A DNA stretch of 64,000 bases from Oceanobacillus zhaokaii. Its GTDB lineage: Bacteria; Bacillota; Bacilli; Bacillales; Amphibacillaceae. How positions within the stretch are numbered: the first letter of the stretch is position 1; the number at the start of each line of letters is the position of its first letter. The DNA is taken from positions 4,039,001-4,103,000 of the forward strand of contig NZ_CP024848.1 of the NCBI RefSeq assembly GCF_003352005.1, read 5' to 3'. Shown here in pieces: positions 34,908 to 45,390 of the stretch. The notes under the pieces were generated by a model that saw only the letters and a program-made list of their open reading frames with translations, was not told the origin of the DNA and searched no databases. The position numbers and the translations under genes are program-made.

Positions 34908-36730
34908 CGATTATACCCCCGCTTCTGATTCATAAGCGGCAGTGTAAAGATAATCGTTGTTCCTTGGCCTTCTTTACTTTTCGCCCAGATTTTACCATGA
35001 TGCGCCTCTACCAGCTCTTTTGTGATTGCTAGTCCCAAGCCTGTTCCGCCAAGCTTCCTCGACCTCGCTCGGTCTGCACGATAAAAGCGTTCAAATATCT
35101 TCTCGAGTTTGTCATAGGCAATTCCCAATCCTTCATCCCGAATACTTACTTGAAGAAAATGACGTCTGTTCTCAACTTTTAACTGGATTTTCCCACCCTC
35201 TGGTGAATACTTAATCGCATTAGAAATAATATTATCGAGTACTTGAGTCATCTTATCCTTATCAATCCAAACATTAAATCTTCCTTTTGGTAATTCACGA
35301 ATAAGCTCGATATGTTCTGGAATATGCATTTCAAATCGATCAATCACCTGATGGAAATACCGATTGAAATCTGTACGTTCCTTATGCAGCGGGTACTCCT
35401 CGGCATCCATCTTAGAAAGCTGCAGAAGGTCATTTACCATACGAATCATTCGATCTGTTTCATTTTGTGCGACTTCAAGGAATCTAGGTGCAATGTTTTT
35501 ATCCTGCCATGCGCCATCTGTTAGTGCCTCAATATAGCTTTTCATTGTGGTTAATGGTGTCCGGAGCTCATGCGATACATTTGAAACAAAATCACGACGT
35601 TCTCGCTCAATCTTCTCTTGCTCGGTTACATCACTAATAACAGAAATGAACCCGGTAATTTCATCTTCATCATCTGAAACGGTTGAGAAGTTAGCACGGA
35701 TTAAGTAAATTTCATCATCTTCACTAAAATCGAGAATCATCGAGCCACTATCCTGAAGTTCTGATATATCAACGATTTTTTCATCCAGCTGCAATATATC
35801 TAATATAGAATCCCCGATAAGATCATCTGGATTCTCTCCAATTAGCCTGCCAGCGGGTTCATTCATTAATGTAATGATTCCTTCTGTATCTGTGGCAATT
35901 ACTCCATCCGACATATTGAAAAGTATCGAACTTAGCTTTCGCCGTTCCTCCTCAATGGTTGAATAAGAATGCTTCAGCCTGCTATTTAAATCATTAAATG
36001 CTTCGGATAATTGACCAATTTCATCTTTTCCAAAGACATTTACTTTTTGCGTAAAGTCACCTTTTGCCATTGTCTGCGCCTGTTCGCGCATCTCCATAAT
36101 TGGTTTGGTAATTGTTCTGGCAACCAGGATTCCAATAAATGCAGATACACTTATTGCAAGTAATGACCCTTGTAAGAATATCTGATTTATATCTTGAAGT
36201 TGATCATACACCTGTTGAATCGGTGCTTCTACATAAATAACACCAGCTACAGTCTCATTCTTATATAATGGTACAGCTGCAACATATACACGATCATTTG
36301 CCGAATCCCTTTTTATCTCTTGATTTGGACTATTAAAGGCCAATACTTGTTGAATCATTTCAGAATTTACCTTTTTACCAATATCATTGATTAATTCCTG
36401 GTCATTCGTTCCCATCAGACTACTTTGAGTATTCGTGACTTGGATATTTATTAAATCATCTGTACTTATTTCTTCTACAATCTGTTGTACATCTTGCTCT
36501 ATGGATGGAGTGGTTTCATCTTCGTTACGGTCCTCATTGAATGCTTGCTCCAGATTATACGTAAGCAATTTCAATCGGTCATTGACAGTCCCTTTAAAAT
36601 TATCGACAAGATTTTCTTCTAATCCTGTGATAAAAAACGACCCAATAACCTGAACGGCAAGAAGCAACAATAGAATATAAATGATAATAAACTTTAATTG
36701 TATCGAACGAAAAAAACCAACTTTATTCAT
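34904..36730 (-). CDS. walK: WalK sensor histidine kinase
   Basis: This essential kinase controls cell-wall metabolism. Two membrane helices (near residues 12-30 and 185-205) bracket an extracellular Cache-like domain. HAMP (ARTITKPIMEMREQAQ), PAS (SDGVIATDTEGIITLMNEPAG), the phospho-acceptor segment DFVSNVSHELRTPLTTMKSY, and the ATPase boxes DNIISNAIKYSPEGG and GGTGLGLAITKELVEAHHG follow in that order. At about 608 residues it fits the family. The ATG at 36730 is eight bases after AGGAG, and six bases after the walR stop. Confidence 0.97.
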   Translation of the reverse strand: MNKVGFFRSIQLKFIIIYILLLLLAVQVIGSFFITGLEENLVDNFKGTVNDRLKLLTYNLEQAFNEDRNEDETTPSIEQDVQQIVEEISTDDLINIQVTNTQSSLMGTNDQELINDIGKKVNSEMIQQVLAFNSPNQEIKRDSANDRVYVAAVPLYKNETVAGVIYVEAPIQQVYDQLQDINQIFLQGSLLAISVSAFIGILVARTITKPIMEMREQAQTMAKGDFTQKVNVFGKDEIGQLSEAFNDLNSRLKHSYSTIEEERRKLSSILFNMSDGVIATDTEGIITLMNEPAGRLIGENPDDLIGDSILDILQLDEKIVDISELQDSGSMILDFSEDDEIYLIRANFSTVSDDEDEITGFISVISDVTEQEKIERERRDFVSNVSHELRTPLTTMKSYIEALTDGAWQDKNIAPRFLEVAQNETDRMIRMVNDLLQLSKMDAEEYPLHKERTDFNRYFHQVIDRFEMHIPEHIELIRELPKGRFNVWIDKDKMTQVLDNIISNAIKYSPEGGKIQLKVENRRHFLQVSIRDEGLGIAYDKLEKIFERFYRADRARSRKLGGTGLGLAITKELVEAHHGKIWAKSKEGQGTTIIFTLPLMNQKRGYNR

Positions 36731-36735
36731 CACAA

Positions 36736-37440
36736 CTACTCCTGATCAGGATTACGTAAATAATAACCTACCCCGCGTCGGGTAACGATCCACGTTGGGT
36801 TACTAGGGTTCTCCTCAATTTTTTCTCGGAGCCTTCTGACCGTTACGTCAACTGTTCTAACATCCCCGAAATAATCATAGCCCCATACGGTTTCAAGTAG
36901 ATGCTCCCTTGTCATTACTTGTCCAATATGACGCGCCAAATAATGCATCAATTCAAATTCACGATGGGTTAATTCAATTTGAACCCCATCTCTAGAAACA
37001 ACGTAGGCATCAGGATGTACGACAAGATTGCCGATAACAATATCCTTTGATTCCTTTGGTGCTTCTTCAGGTACCTGTTGTCTGCGTAAATTAGCCTTAA
37101 CTCTAGCGATTAATTCGCGATTACTAAACGGCTTCGTTACGTAGTCATCTGCGCCTAGCTCAAGTCCTAGTACCTTATCAATTTCTGAGTCTTTCGCAGT
37201 TAACATGATAACTGGCATGCTCTGTGTCTTTCTTATTTCTCGAAGTACTTCATTGCCATCTTTATTCGGCAACATTATATCAAGTAGGACTAAATCAGGC
37301 TTCTCGCTTTCTGCTAGCTCGATTGCTTCATCGCCATCATATGCGCAGATTACCTGGTAGCCTTCTTTTTCTAGGTTGAATTTTAATATGTCTGCAATTG
37401 GTTGTTCATCATCTACTACTAGAATCTTTTGATTCATCAT
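36736..37440 (-). CDS. walR: WalR response regulator
   Basis: This OmpR-family regulator is phosphorylated by WalK. The receiver domain has [10 protein letters not shown], the phospho-accepting Asp in VLLDIMLPN and the Lys in [12 protein letters not shown]. The C-terminal winged helix has [40 protein letters not shown] and [10 protein letters not shown]. It is the first gene of the walRKHIJ operon. The ATG at 37440 has AAGGA eight bases upstream. The leader of about 400 bases, 37441-37848, contains a degenerate R1 fragment. Confidence 0.98.
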   Translation of the reverse strand: MMNQKILVVDDEQPIADILKFNLEKEGYQVICAYDGDEAIELAESEKPDLVLLDIMLPNKDGNEVLREIRKTQSMPVIMLTAKDSEIDKVLGLELGADDYVTKPFSNRELIARVKANLRRQQVPEEAPKESKDIVIGNLVVHPDAYVVSRDGVQIELTHREFELMHYLARHIGQVMTREHLLETVWGYDYFGDVRTVDVTVRRLREKIEENPSNPTWIVTRRGVGYYLRNPDQE

Positions 37441-37727
37441 TAGCACATCCTTTTCATCCTAACCTAACTAGCTCTCGACCAACATCATGAGGTTAGTAGT
37501 CTACTGCAAGTTAGAGGTCCAATTCATTCCATTATTTGTTCTTATAGTAAAATTACAATATCATTTTTAATGAAAATTTAACGCAAGCTTAACCAAGGCT
37601 CCTATCTATTTTATCGCACTTTGAACAATATGTCTTTATTTTGGCAGATAAGATAGAAGAAATACCTTCTCACTTTGCATGTTTGTTGTTAGAGTGCGAA
37701 CTCCTTAGGATGATAAGATCTCTCAGA

Positions 37728-37755
37728 CCTGTCGCTCCGGAAATCTACTTTATAG
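37728..37755. repeat. Degenerate R1 fragment
   Basis: GACCTGTCGCTCCGGAAAT and the following bases resemble the left edge of repeat R1 (CAGTCGCTCCAGAAATACAC). Nothing else of the element remains in the walR leader. Confidence 0.4.
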
Positions 37756-37848
37756 CAACTAGTTCGCGGGTTTAAATCAAACTGGGAGATATCATTACTT
37801 ACCTCTAGCTGCATCAGTGCATTTAATGGGTTAGTTACAGAAGGTTAA

Positions 37849-37876
37849 AAGGCTAACTCTATCAAAAGTTAGCCTT
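37849..37876. terminator. Terminator of the M23 peptidase gene
   Basis: AAGGCTAACT (37849-37858) pairs perfectly with AGTTAGCCTT (37867-37876); on the minus strand a short T-tract follows. Confidence 0.8.
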
Positions 37877-37893
37877 CCATAAAAGTGTTAATA

Positions 37894-39363
37894 TTATTTT
37901 ACGTAATTTAGCGGGTTTTGGAATACACCATTTTTATGCACTTCAAAATGCAAATGGATTCCTGTTGAGTTTCCTGTTGAACCCATGACACCAATTTTAC
38001 TTCCCTTTTCAACCGTTTGACCAACGGATACGTCGATTGATGATAGATGTGCATATAATGTTTTTAAGCCGTTATTATGATTGATAACAATTTTATTACC
38101 AAAACTTCCATCAGCACCTGCTGATACGACGACACCATTGTCAGCCGCTAAAATGCTGCGGTTGCTAGGCCTAGCAATGTCTAGACCTTTATGCATGCTT
38201 CCCCAGCGCTCACCAACTTGGCTGGAAATATAGCCACCAACTGCTGGCCATGCCATCTTTCCTGTACCACGGGAGGGAATGACTTTCGTTCCCTTGATAA
38301 TGACTTCCTTAACTGCCTCTTCGGTTTTCTTCTCTGTCTTTACCTCTTTTGCAGTCTGTTTCCCGTTCGTTTTTTCAATGGTATAAAGGACTTCCTTCTT
38401 ACCGTCTTTACCTTCTTGCTTGACCTCTTCATCGCCCTTATATAAATCGTCTGATTCGATTATCTCTGTCTTATATGGAATTGTTTCTTCAACTAATTCT
38501 TCTTCCGTTACAATCACATTAACAAATGGCTCCAATGCCGTAACATTAATTTCTTGCCCGATGCGTAATAATGATTCAGCTGTTAGGTCCGAATTCAATT
38601 TTAGTAAGTCTTTTGTTGATAGATCATAATTGCTTGCTATTTTCCCTAGCACTTCGCCTTCTTTAACTTTATGAACCTTTTCCTCAAGGGTTCCTTTTTC
38701 AAGTAATGCTACCCCTTGTTCTTCGGTTAAAACTTCAGCAGGAACCACTTGCTTGGATTCAAGTGTAACATCATCAGATAACACAGCATCGCGAATATGC
38801 TTCTCACCAATTGCTAATTTACTTTCTGTTTGCTTCTCAGCATTTGTATCTGAATCCTTGCTGTCCGCTTTAGCAGCATCAATTTCTGCTAATACATCTT
38901 TCGGCACATACTTCGCTTTATAAGCATTTACTACCGCATCTACTGCTTCCTCATTCTCAAAATAACCAACCGTTCTATCCGCTATTTTAAGTTCGACAGC
39001 ATTCGCTACAATGGCAGTATTCTCATCTAATAGACTCGTTACTTCTTCATTATTATAGGTTGGATCAAATACCTTCTCCGATATGTAATCTACCTTCTCA
39101 TCAATTGTTAAATCTAAATTAGTATACTTTTCTGCGTTTGTAGCTATTTTTTCTTCTATATGCTGCTCAACAATCTCCTGTTGATCGACTTTGCCAATAT
39201 GCTCACCATCTAGGTAAACATGATATACGGTCTTTAAAGTATCCTCTGCACTTGCAGTCGTTACCATTAATCCAAACCCGAGAAAAGCTGTTACCGCGAT
39301 TTTTTTTATGAAACGTAATTTATTTCTTTTTTGAATTTTAGCCTTTATATTTTGCTTAACCAT
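37894..39363 (-). CDS. LysM-G5-M23 cell-wall metallopeptidase
   Basis: This secreted peptidoglycan hydrolase has an N-terminal signal (KKIAVTAFLGFGLMVTTASA), a helical region, a LysM domain (HKVKEGEVLGKIASNYDLS, near residue 235), a G5 domain of about 80 residues, and a C-terminal M23 (LytM) domain with zinc ligands in HKGLDIARP and IHLHFEVHKNG. It is likely a D,D-endopeptidase. It lies upstream of walR on the same strand, with its own terminator. A WalR-like site ahead of the gene suggests control by its neighbour. Confidence 0.9.
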   Translation of the reverse strand: MVKQNIKAKIQKRNKLRFIKKIAVTAFLGFGLMVTTASAEDTLKTVYHVYLDGEHIGKVDQQEIVEQHIEEKIATNAEKYTNLDLTIDEKVDYISEKVFDPTYNNEEVTSLLDENTAIVANAVELKIADRTVGYFENEEAVDAVVNAYKAKYVPKDVLAEIDAAKADSKDSDTNAEKQTESKLAIGEKHIRDAVLSDDVTLESKQVVPAEVLTEEQGVALLEKGTLEEKVHKVKEGEVLGKIASNYDLSTKDLLKLNSDLTAESLLRIGQEINVTALEPFVNVIVTEEELVEETIPYKTEIIESDDLYKGDEEVKQEGKDGKKEVLYTIEKTNGKQTAKEVKTEKKTEEAVKEVIIKGTKVIPSRGTGKMAWPAVGGYISSQVGERWGSMHKGLDIARPSNRSILAADNGVVVSAGADGSFGNKIVINHNNGLKTLYAHLSSIDVSVGQTVEKGSKIGVMGSTGNSTGIHLHFEVHKNGVFQNPLNYVK

Positions 39364-39447
39364 TAATGTTGTTCTCCTTTAATACTATGTATAATCCTCT
39401 ATTAATCTACCATAGAGAATATATATTAGAAATAGATTGTCGTAAAT

Positions 39448-39464
39448 TGTAAATAAACTGTATC
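39448..39464 (+). promoter_or_regulatory. Candidate WalR-binding site
   Basis: TGTAAA-N5-TGTATC resembles the WalR box TGTWAH-N5-TGTWAH with one mismatch. It lies about 85 bases upstream of the M23 peptidase start. The rest of the divergent spacer 39364-39651 shows no other clear signal. Confidence 0.4.
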
Positions 39465-39651
39465 ATTACTCCCAGATTTTTACTTTATTTAGACAATTCC
39501 TTATTTTGGATGATACGCTTGCTGGATTAACAGCCTGCTAATTGAGATAATTCGACTAAAATGATAAGCTTTAGTGAATATAATTCTTCTTTTAGGAAAA
39601 CATATTTAAAGGATTACATATTATCGCGTTAATTAAGAATGGGGTGAGAAA

Positions 39652-40275
39652 GTGCCTGCAAATGAACCAGATTTATCTGTTTACATGGTCGATCAACTAA
39701 AAGATAATTTAACAAAGTTATCCGGGGAAATCGGTCACTTGATTCACACGCTCGGTACAAAAGAAAGCAGTGTCTTACATGAATTTGATGAAATCCATCA
39801 TTTATTTAATCGAGTTCAAGTAAGCACGGCTTCTTATTATTTAAAATCCTATTTAGCATCATTCACCGATCAATTTGAAGTTCTTTCAAAGGCAATTCAG
39901 CATCTTTCTGAACGTAATCATGGTGCATTGATTGCCATTCAAAGGAATGATTCTCTTGATGCACATATTCACTCTGGTGTACCCATCCATGCAGAACTAA
40001 CTGCACCTTTACTAGAAGCTATTTTTTACACCGGAAATCCTTTGCATGATGGTGCAGTATTAATCAGTAAAAATAAAATTATCTCAGCTGCCAATGTTCT
40101 CCCGCTGTCACGAAAGGGCAATGAAAAAAAACTAGGAACTCGGCATCGAGCTGCACTTGGACTTTCGGAGAAAACAGATGCATTAGTGCTTGTCGTTTCT
40201 GAGGAGACTGGGAGGGCAGCCTTCGCACTGGAAGGGAATTTACTTCCAATCAGAACAAATGGGTTATCATCCTAA
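39652..40275 (+). CDS. cdaS: Diadenylate cyclase, CdaS-like
   Basis: This DAC/DisA_N-domain enzyme makes cyclic di-AMP from two ATP. The catalytic motifs are intact: NPLHDGAVLI (DGA) and KLGTRHRAALGLSE (RHR). About 85 N-terminal residues form helices without membrane segments, the layout of the sporulation-specific CdaS (YojJ), in which they restrain activity. The GTG start has GGGGTGAG upstream. It is the only plus-strand gene of this block and lies near gdpP (42.4-44.4 kb), the phosphodiesterase for the same messenger. Confidence 0.88.
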   Translation: MPANEPDLSVYMVDQLKDNLTKLSGEIGHLIHTLGTKESSVLHEFDEIHHLFNRVQVSTASYYLKSYLASFTDQFEVLSKAIQHLSERNHGALIAIQRNDSLDAHIHSGVPIHAELTAPLLEAIFYTGNPLHDGAVLISKNKIISAANVLPLSRKGNEKKLGTRHRAALGLSEKTDALVLVVSEETGRAAFALEGNLLPIRTNGLSS

Positions 40276-40293
40276 TTATTTGAGAAAAAAACA

Positions 40294-40358
40294 GCGCAAG
40301 CACCCGTTTAACCACGTACGGTGGTGAGGGGAGTCTCGCCAGGAGTACTAGTGCATGA
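40294..40358. repeat. Dispersed repeat R2, internally deleted copy
   Basis: The sequence follows the full copy (GCGCAAG...CCCGTTTA...CGTACGG), then jumps directly to GGTGAGGG...AGTCTCGC. The junction is a single CGTACGG (40315-40321), so the bases between the two CGTACGG copies of the full element are missing. Confidence 0.75.
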
Positions 40359-40426
40359 ACGGAATGTGGCTTCTCTTTCATATGAATGGTAAGAGGAAAA
40401 TTTATTTTACTTCCTTATCTGCCAAA

Positions 40427-40466
40427 AGAAAAAACAGCCTCCCTTAACAAATGAGGGGCTGCTATT
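40427..40466 (-). terminator. Terminator of dnaB
   Basis: On the minus strand an imperfect stem, CAGCCCCTC with AGGGAGGCTG, is followed by TTTTTTC. Confidence 0.65.
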
Positions 40467-41834
40467 CTATGCAAACACTGGTGGAATATCACTATTCTCA
40501 TAGCGATGATCCAAGTCAACGAACTTATTATATTCCTTAACGAAGGCAAGCTCAACCGTACCAGTTGGACCGTTACGCTGTTTGGAAATAATAATCTCGA
40601 TAATATTTTGTTTTTCTGATTCTTTATCATAGTAATCATCACGGTATAGGAATCCGACGATATCCGCGTCCTGCTCAATACTTCCAGACTCACGAATATC
40701 AGACATCATTGGTCGCTTATCCTGTCTGGATTCAACACCACGGGAAAGCTGTGAAAGGGCGATGAGTGGAACCTTTAATTCACGGGCAAGTGCCTTTAGT
40801 GCACGAGAAATTTCAGAAACCTCCTGTTGGCGGTTTTCCTTTGAATTTGCACTTCCTTGAATCAGCTGCAGATAATCAATCATGATCATACCTAGTCCAT
40901 GCTCCTGCTTCAATCGTCTGCACTTAGAGCGTATCTCGGTGACACGAACCCCTGGGGAATCATCGATATAGATTCCCGCATTCGATAAGGAGCCCATTGC
41001 CATCGTTAATTTACTCCAATCATCTGCCTGTAATTGCCCATTACGCAGACGCTGTGCATCAATGTTTCCCTCTGCACAGAGCATCCGCTGTACAAGCTGC
41101 TCCGCACCCATCTCCAAACTAAATATTGCTACGTTTTGGTCGGTATTTACTGCTACGTTCTGTGCAATATTAAGTGCAAAAGCGGTTTTACCAACGGAAG
41201 GACGGGCGGCGATAATGATGAGGTCGTTTGGCTGGAAACCAGAAGTAATTTTATCCAGGTCTCGGAATCCAGTTGGAACACCTGTAACATCACCGGTTTG
41301 CTGATGAAGCTGTTCAATATTATCATAAACATCAATTAAGACATCTTTAATATTTTTAAATGCCCCTGTATTTTTACGACCAGACACTTCAAGAATATTC
41401 TTCTCTGCATCATTTAATACATCTTCAATTTCATCTTCTTTTTCAAAGCCTGAAGTTACAATATCAGTTGCTGTTCGAATAAGCCTGCGCAGTACAGATT
41501 TCTCCTCGACAATTTTGCAGTAATATTCAATATTAGCAGCAGTCGGCACACTTTCGGCAACTTGTGTCAAATAAACGACACCGCCAACCTCGTCAATTTG
41601 CTTTACGTCATTCAAATAAGAAGTTACTGTTACGATGTCAATTGGTTCTCCTAAGTCTGAAAGCTTCATCATTGCAGCGAAAATACGTTGATGTCCTGCA
41701 CGATAAAAGTCTTCCGGCAATAAAATTTCAGATGCTGTGGAGAATGCTGATGGTTCTAAAAATATCGCACCAATCACAGATTGCTCCGCTTCTAGATTAT
41801 GTGGTGGTGTACGATCAGTCCACGATTGGCTCAT
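40467..41834 (-). CDS. dnaB: Replicative DNA helicase DnaB (B. subtilis DnaC)
   Basis: This hexameric helicase unwinds DNA at the replication fork. The N-terminal primase-binding domain (PPHNLEAEQSVIGAIF) is followed by a RecA-like motor with Walker A AARPSVGKTAFALNIA, Walker B MIMIDYLQLIQG, and the finger ALSQLSRGVESRQDKRPMMSDIRESGSIEQDAD. At 455 residues it has the usual length; there is no intein. It follows rplI on the same strand, as in other Bacillaceae. Confidence 0.98.
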   Translation of the reverse strand: MSQSWTDRTPPHNLEAEQSVIGAIFLEPSAFSTASEILLPEDFYRAGHQRIFAAMMKLSDLGEPIDIVTVTSYLNDVKQIDEVGGVVYLTQVAESVPTAANIEYYCKIVEEKSVLRRLIRTATDIVTSGFEKEDEIEDVLNDAEKNILEVSGRKNTGAFKNIKDVLIDVYDNIEQLHQQTGDVTGVPTGFRDLDKITSGFQPNDLIIIAARPSVGKTAFALNIAQNVAVNTDQNVAIFSLEMGAEQLVQRMLCAEGNIDAQRLRNGQLQADDWSKLTMAMGSLSNAGIYIDDSPGVRVTEIRSKCRRLKQEHGLGMIMIDYLQLIQGSANSKENRQQEVSEISRALKALARELKVPLIALSQLSRGVESRQDKRPMMSDIRESGSIEQDADIVGFLYRDDYYDKESEKQNIIEIIISKQRNGPTGTVELAFVKEYNKFVDLDHRYENSDIPPVFA

Positions 41835-42001
41835 TACCTTTCCTCCTTAACCTACTCTATATTCAGTAGCTAGCATGAATCTCTAGCCTTTATTATGATA
41901 GATATCTTCGTTGCTTGCGTATAATTCAATCGAGAACGGAAGAAATCGGCTTGAAAGCCGATTTCATTCCATCATCATGTAAAATTTTTCTTTAAAATAA
42001 A

Positions 42002-42445
42002 TTATTCTGCTACATGGACCTTAATTGAACCAGATACCTCTGGATGCAGTTTGATAGGAACAGTCGTATAACCAAGTGCTCTAATTGGTTCCCCTAGTTC
42101 AATTTTTCGTTTATCAACTTTATAGCCATGTTCCTTCTCTAAAACTTCTGCAATTTGCTTGCTTGTAATTGAACCGAATAAGCGACCACCGTCACCAGCC
42201 TTTGCCTTTATTTCAACGGTAAGATCTGCTAGCTTATCCTTTAGGTTTATTGCTTCTTCTTTCTCCTTTTGTTCCTCTTGCGCATCTTTACGTTTTTGTG
42301 CATCTAATATTTTCATATTGCCTGGTGTCGCTTCCTCGGCAATTTTATTTTTTAATAGGTAGTTTCGTGCGTAGCCATCCGATACGTTTTTAACTTCGCC
42401 TTTTTTACCTTTACCTTTAACATCTTTTAGAAAAATTACTCTCAT
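42002..42445 (-). CDS. rplI: 50S ribosomal protein L9
   Basis: The N-terminal rRNA-binding domain [32 protein letters not shown], the central helix rich in Lys and Glu, and the C-terminal domain ([34 protein letters not shown]) are complete at 147 residues. The start codon overlaps the gdpP stop by four bases. Confidence 0.98.
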   Translation of the reverse strand: MRVIFLKDVKGKGKKGEVKNVSDGYARNYLLKNKIAEEATPGNMKILDAQKRKDAQEEQKEKEEAINLKDKLADLTVEIKAKAGDGGRLFGSITSKQIAEVLEKEHGYKVDKRKIELGEPIRALGYTTVPIKLHPEVSGSIKVHVAE

Positions 42446-44421
42446 TCCGAATCTCTCCCTTCAAAATATTCATGCAGAATGTCCCTTAGTAGTGCTTCTG
42501 CCTCTTCTATCGTTGTACCCTCTATTTGTGTAGCAGCATTGGTTAAATGTCCGCCACCATTCATTTTCTCCATAATCACTTGGACATTTACATCACCAAG
42601 TGACCTGGCACTTATTCCTATTTTACCATCATCACGCTCAGATATGACAAATGATGCAGTTATACCACTCAATGTTAATAAGGTATCTGCTGTTTGCGCA
42701 AGCAGCACGGGTCCGTAGGCTACTCCAGAATCTGCTTTTGCAATGGCAATAGAGTCCCGATAAATTACTGCATGCTCTATTAATTTACTGCGTTTCACAT
42801 AAATATCTAAATCGACCTTTAAGAATTGCTGCACAAGCACAGTGTCCGCGCCCTTTGCACGGAGGTATGAAGCTGCGTCAAATGTTCGAGAACCCGTCCG
42901 CAATGTAAAGCTCTTCGTATCAACGATAATTCCCGCTAATAACGCAGTAGCCTCCAGCATTTTTAGCTTCGCATGATTCGGCTGGTATTCTAGAAGCTCT
43001 GTTACTAATTCAGCGGTTGATGAAGCATATGGCTCCATATAAACAAGTGTCGGATTATCTACAAAATCTTCTCCGCGACGATGGTGATCGATGACAACCT
43101 TATACTCCGTCTGATTCAGCAGATTGGCGTCCGCAACCATTGATGGCTTATGTGTATCGACAACAACGAGCAAGCTTCGGCTCGTTATTATATTTTCAGC
43201 TTCTTCTGGCTCAATAAAATGACTCCAAATCTCTTCATCGCCTTTAAGTGCTTTTATGAGACGATACACGCCTATGTCTACATCATTTGAATCAAATACA
43301 ATATAAGCATCAACATTATTACTCTTAGCGATATTCAATATCCCAATCGCCGCACCAACGGAATCCATGTCAGGGGAACGATGCCCCATAATAATCACAT
43401 TTTTGCTAGCCTTCACTAGCTCCTGTAACGCATGGGAAATAACGCGAGCACGTACCCTCGTGCGTTTTTCCATTGGGTTTGTTTTTCCACCATAGAAACG
43501 AACTTTACCAACATCATCCTTAATAACCACTTGGTCTCCACCACGTCCAAGAGCTAAATCCAGACTCGATTGTGCAAGCTCACCTAGTGCCGGAAGCGAA
43601 GTATCGCCTAGTCCTACACCAATACTTAATGTTATCGGATTATTTTGTTCCGTAATTAATTCACGCACATCATCCAGCACATCAAAGCGAACATTTTCAA
43701 GCTGCGCTAAGATTTCCTTTGTTCCCACAGCTAAAAACCGTTCCTGTGAGGTTCGTTTTAAATAGAGACCATAATGATTCGACCATTTATTTAATACAGA
43801 AGTAACCTGTGAGTTTAATTGGCTCTTCGCCGTATCATCCATGTTTTGCGTGATTTCCTCATAGTTGTCTAAGAATATAATAGCTAAAACCGTTTGTTGA
43901 TTGTGGAATAATGTCTCCAACTCGATTTGCTCCGAACGGTCAAGCAGATATAGTAAACGCTCTTCCTTCTTAATAATCGTTAAAAATTTCGAGTTGTTCA
44001 CTTCTATTACAATTTCAGGCTTGTTTTCCTTTATCATAGGAATCAATACTTCTGAAAGAATATTTAACGACTGACCGACGATGGAATCATCATCATCGCT
44101 AAATTTGTTTAAATATGGATTTGCCCACTCAATCTTATAATCCTCATTATATAATATAATTCCTAATGGCATTTCTAATAATGCTTCATCGCCAACCTTT
44201 TTAATTCGGTGGGAAATGGTAGAAATATATTCCTCTGTTTCTTCAAGCAACTTTCTTTCCCTATAAAAGGTATAGTACAGAGAAGCAGCTACAAGTACAG
44301 TCATAATTAACCCTATTTTCCATTGAAAATACCATGTAACACATAGTAATACAACTGCAAGTATATATACTGCCCATAGGTGACTACTGAATAGCTTCTT
44401 CTGATAATCAGGCATTTCCAT
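42442..44421 (-). CDS. gdpP: GdpP (YybT) cyclic-di-AMP phosphodiesterase
   Basis: This membrane-bound enzyme degrades c-di-AMP. Two N-terminal membrane helices (near residues 14-50) are followed by a small PAS domain ([22 protein letters not shown]), a degenerate GGDEF domain ([19 protein letters not shown]), and a DHH/DHHA1 catalytic domain with [37 protein letters not shown] and [12 protein letters not shown]. At 659 residues the length is standard. It is coupled to rplI by a four-base overlap and follows yybS. Confidence 0.97.
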   Translation of the reverse strand: MEMPDYQKKLFSSHLWAVYILAVVLLCVTWYFQWKIGLIMTVLVAASLYYTFYRERKLLEETEEYISTISHRIKKVGDEALLEMPLGIILYNEDYKIEWANPYLNKFSDDDDSIVGQSLNILSEVLIPMIKENKPEIVIEVNNSKFLTIIKKEERLLYLLDRSEQIELETLFHNQQTVLAIIFLDNYEEITQNMDDTAKSQLNSQVTSVLNKWSNHYGLYLKRTSQERFLAVGTKEILAQLENVRFDVLDDVRELITEQNNPITLSIGVGLGDTSLPALGELAQSSLDLALGRGGDQVVIKDDVGKVRFYGGKTNPMEKRTRVRARVISHALQELVKASKNVIIMGHRSPDMDSVGAAIGILNIAKSNNVDAYIVFDSNDVDIGVYRLIKALKGDEEIWSHFIEPEEAENIITSRSLLVVVDTHKPSMVADANLLNQTEYKVVIDHHRRGEDFVDNPTLVYMEPYASSTAELVTELLEYQPNHAKLKMLEATALLAGIIVDTKSFTLRTGSRTFDAASYLRAKGADTVLVQQFLKVDLDIYVKRSKLIEHAVIYRDSIAIAKADSGVAYGPVLLAQTADTLLTLSGITASFVISERDDGKIGISARSLGDVNVQVIMEKMNGGGHLTNAATQIEGTTIEEAEALLRDILHEYFEGRDSE

Positions 44422-44454
44422 CAGCTCCTCTTCCTTACGTCCACCTTGTCCAAA

Positions 44455-45390
44455 CTAATTCTTTTTCGTAAGGCGATCTCTTAATTTAAAGCCTATATCA
44501 ATTATACCTAAGATCCTTACAAATGAAAGTAGAATTGTAGGGATAAATAATGTAAAAAGTACAGCTAGAATTGGTATTATGATTGGCAATCGTTTATGAT
44601 GTGCGAAAAAGAAAATAAAGGAAAATCCCTGGATTATCATCAATGTACCTGTAACTAGTGACGCATTCTGTATTATTACAAATAGCGTACTCGCAGGATC
44701 TGTTTCGATAATAGATAATACTAATACAATCATGTAAATCCATAATAAGGCTGATGGAAATTGCACTGTACGGAATGGTGGAAATCGTAATTTTTTCTTA
44801 TAAAATTTATTAATAAATTTATGACCAATCCATTGAACAATGAAAGCCAGAATAAAAGCAAGAAAAATTACAAACGCAGGTAGTAAATCAGATAGATAAT
44901 TCATTTGCATCTGGATTAATTCTTCTACTTCCTCTGTTTGTTGCTCCTGCAAGCCAAATTGTTCGATTAGATTACTGCTCATCGTCATGGATTCTTCCAC
45001 CATTTCATTCATATCTTCCACAAAGTTTACATCGAGGGCAACCTGTGTAAATACAAATGAAAATAGCAAACCAATAATAAACCCAAATGTACCTCGTGCT
45101 AGGGTTTCATAAGCAGATAAATTTTTATAAATAGCATTTCCAATCATAATCCCGCCTAATCCCATTAACACAACTGTTGGCAGAGACAATATCGTTGTAA
45201 AAATAACTGCTAACAAAATGGCTACCACAAACATTAATAAGGTTGGTTTCCAATCATATTTAGCAGAGTAGAGAATAAACGGGATTGGCAATAGAATGGA
45301 AAATATCGGGATAAATATAGATAGAAGCATGATTACCATAAAAACCGCTAATAATAGTGCTCCTTCTGTTATCTTTTTTGACTTATTCAT
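44455..45390 (-). CDS. yybS: YybS-family membrane protein (DUF2232)
   Basis: This integral membrane protein of about 311 residues has around eight hydrophobic segments (KITEGALLLAVFMVIMLLSIFIPIFSILLPIPFILYS at the N-terminus). It matches the YybS/DUF2232 family, which resembles the substrate-capture components of ECF transporters; the function is unknown. The ATG at 45390 has AGAGGTG upstream. It sits directly upstream of gdpP, as in B. subtilis. Confidence 0.88.
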   Translation of the reverse strand: MNKSKKITEGALLLAVFMVIMLLSIFIPIFSILLPIPFILYSAKYDWKPTLLMFVVAILLAVIFTTILSLPTVVLMGLGGIMIGNAIYKNLSAYETLARGTFGFIIGLLFSFVFTQVALDVNFVEDMNEMVEESMTMSSNLIEQFGLQEQQTEEVEELIQMQMNYLSDLLPAFVIFLAFILAFIVQWIGHKFINKFYKKKLRFPPFRTVQFPSALLWIYMIVLVLSIIETDPASTLFVIIQNASLVTGTLMIIQGFSFIFFFAHHKRLPIIIPILAVLFTLFIPTILLSFVRILGIIDIGFKLRDRLTKKN

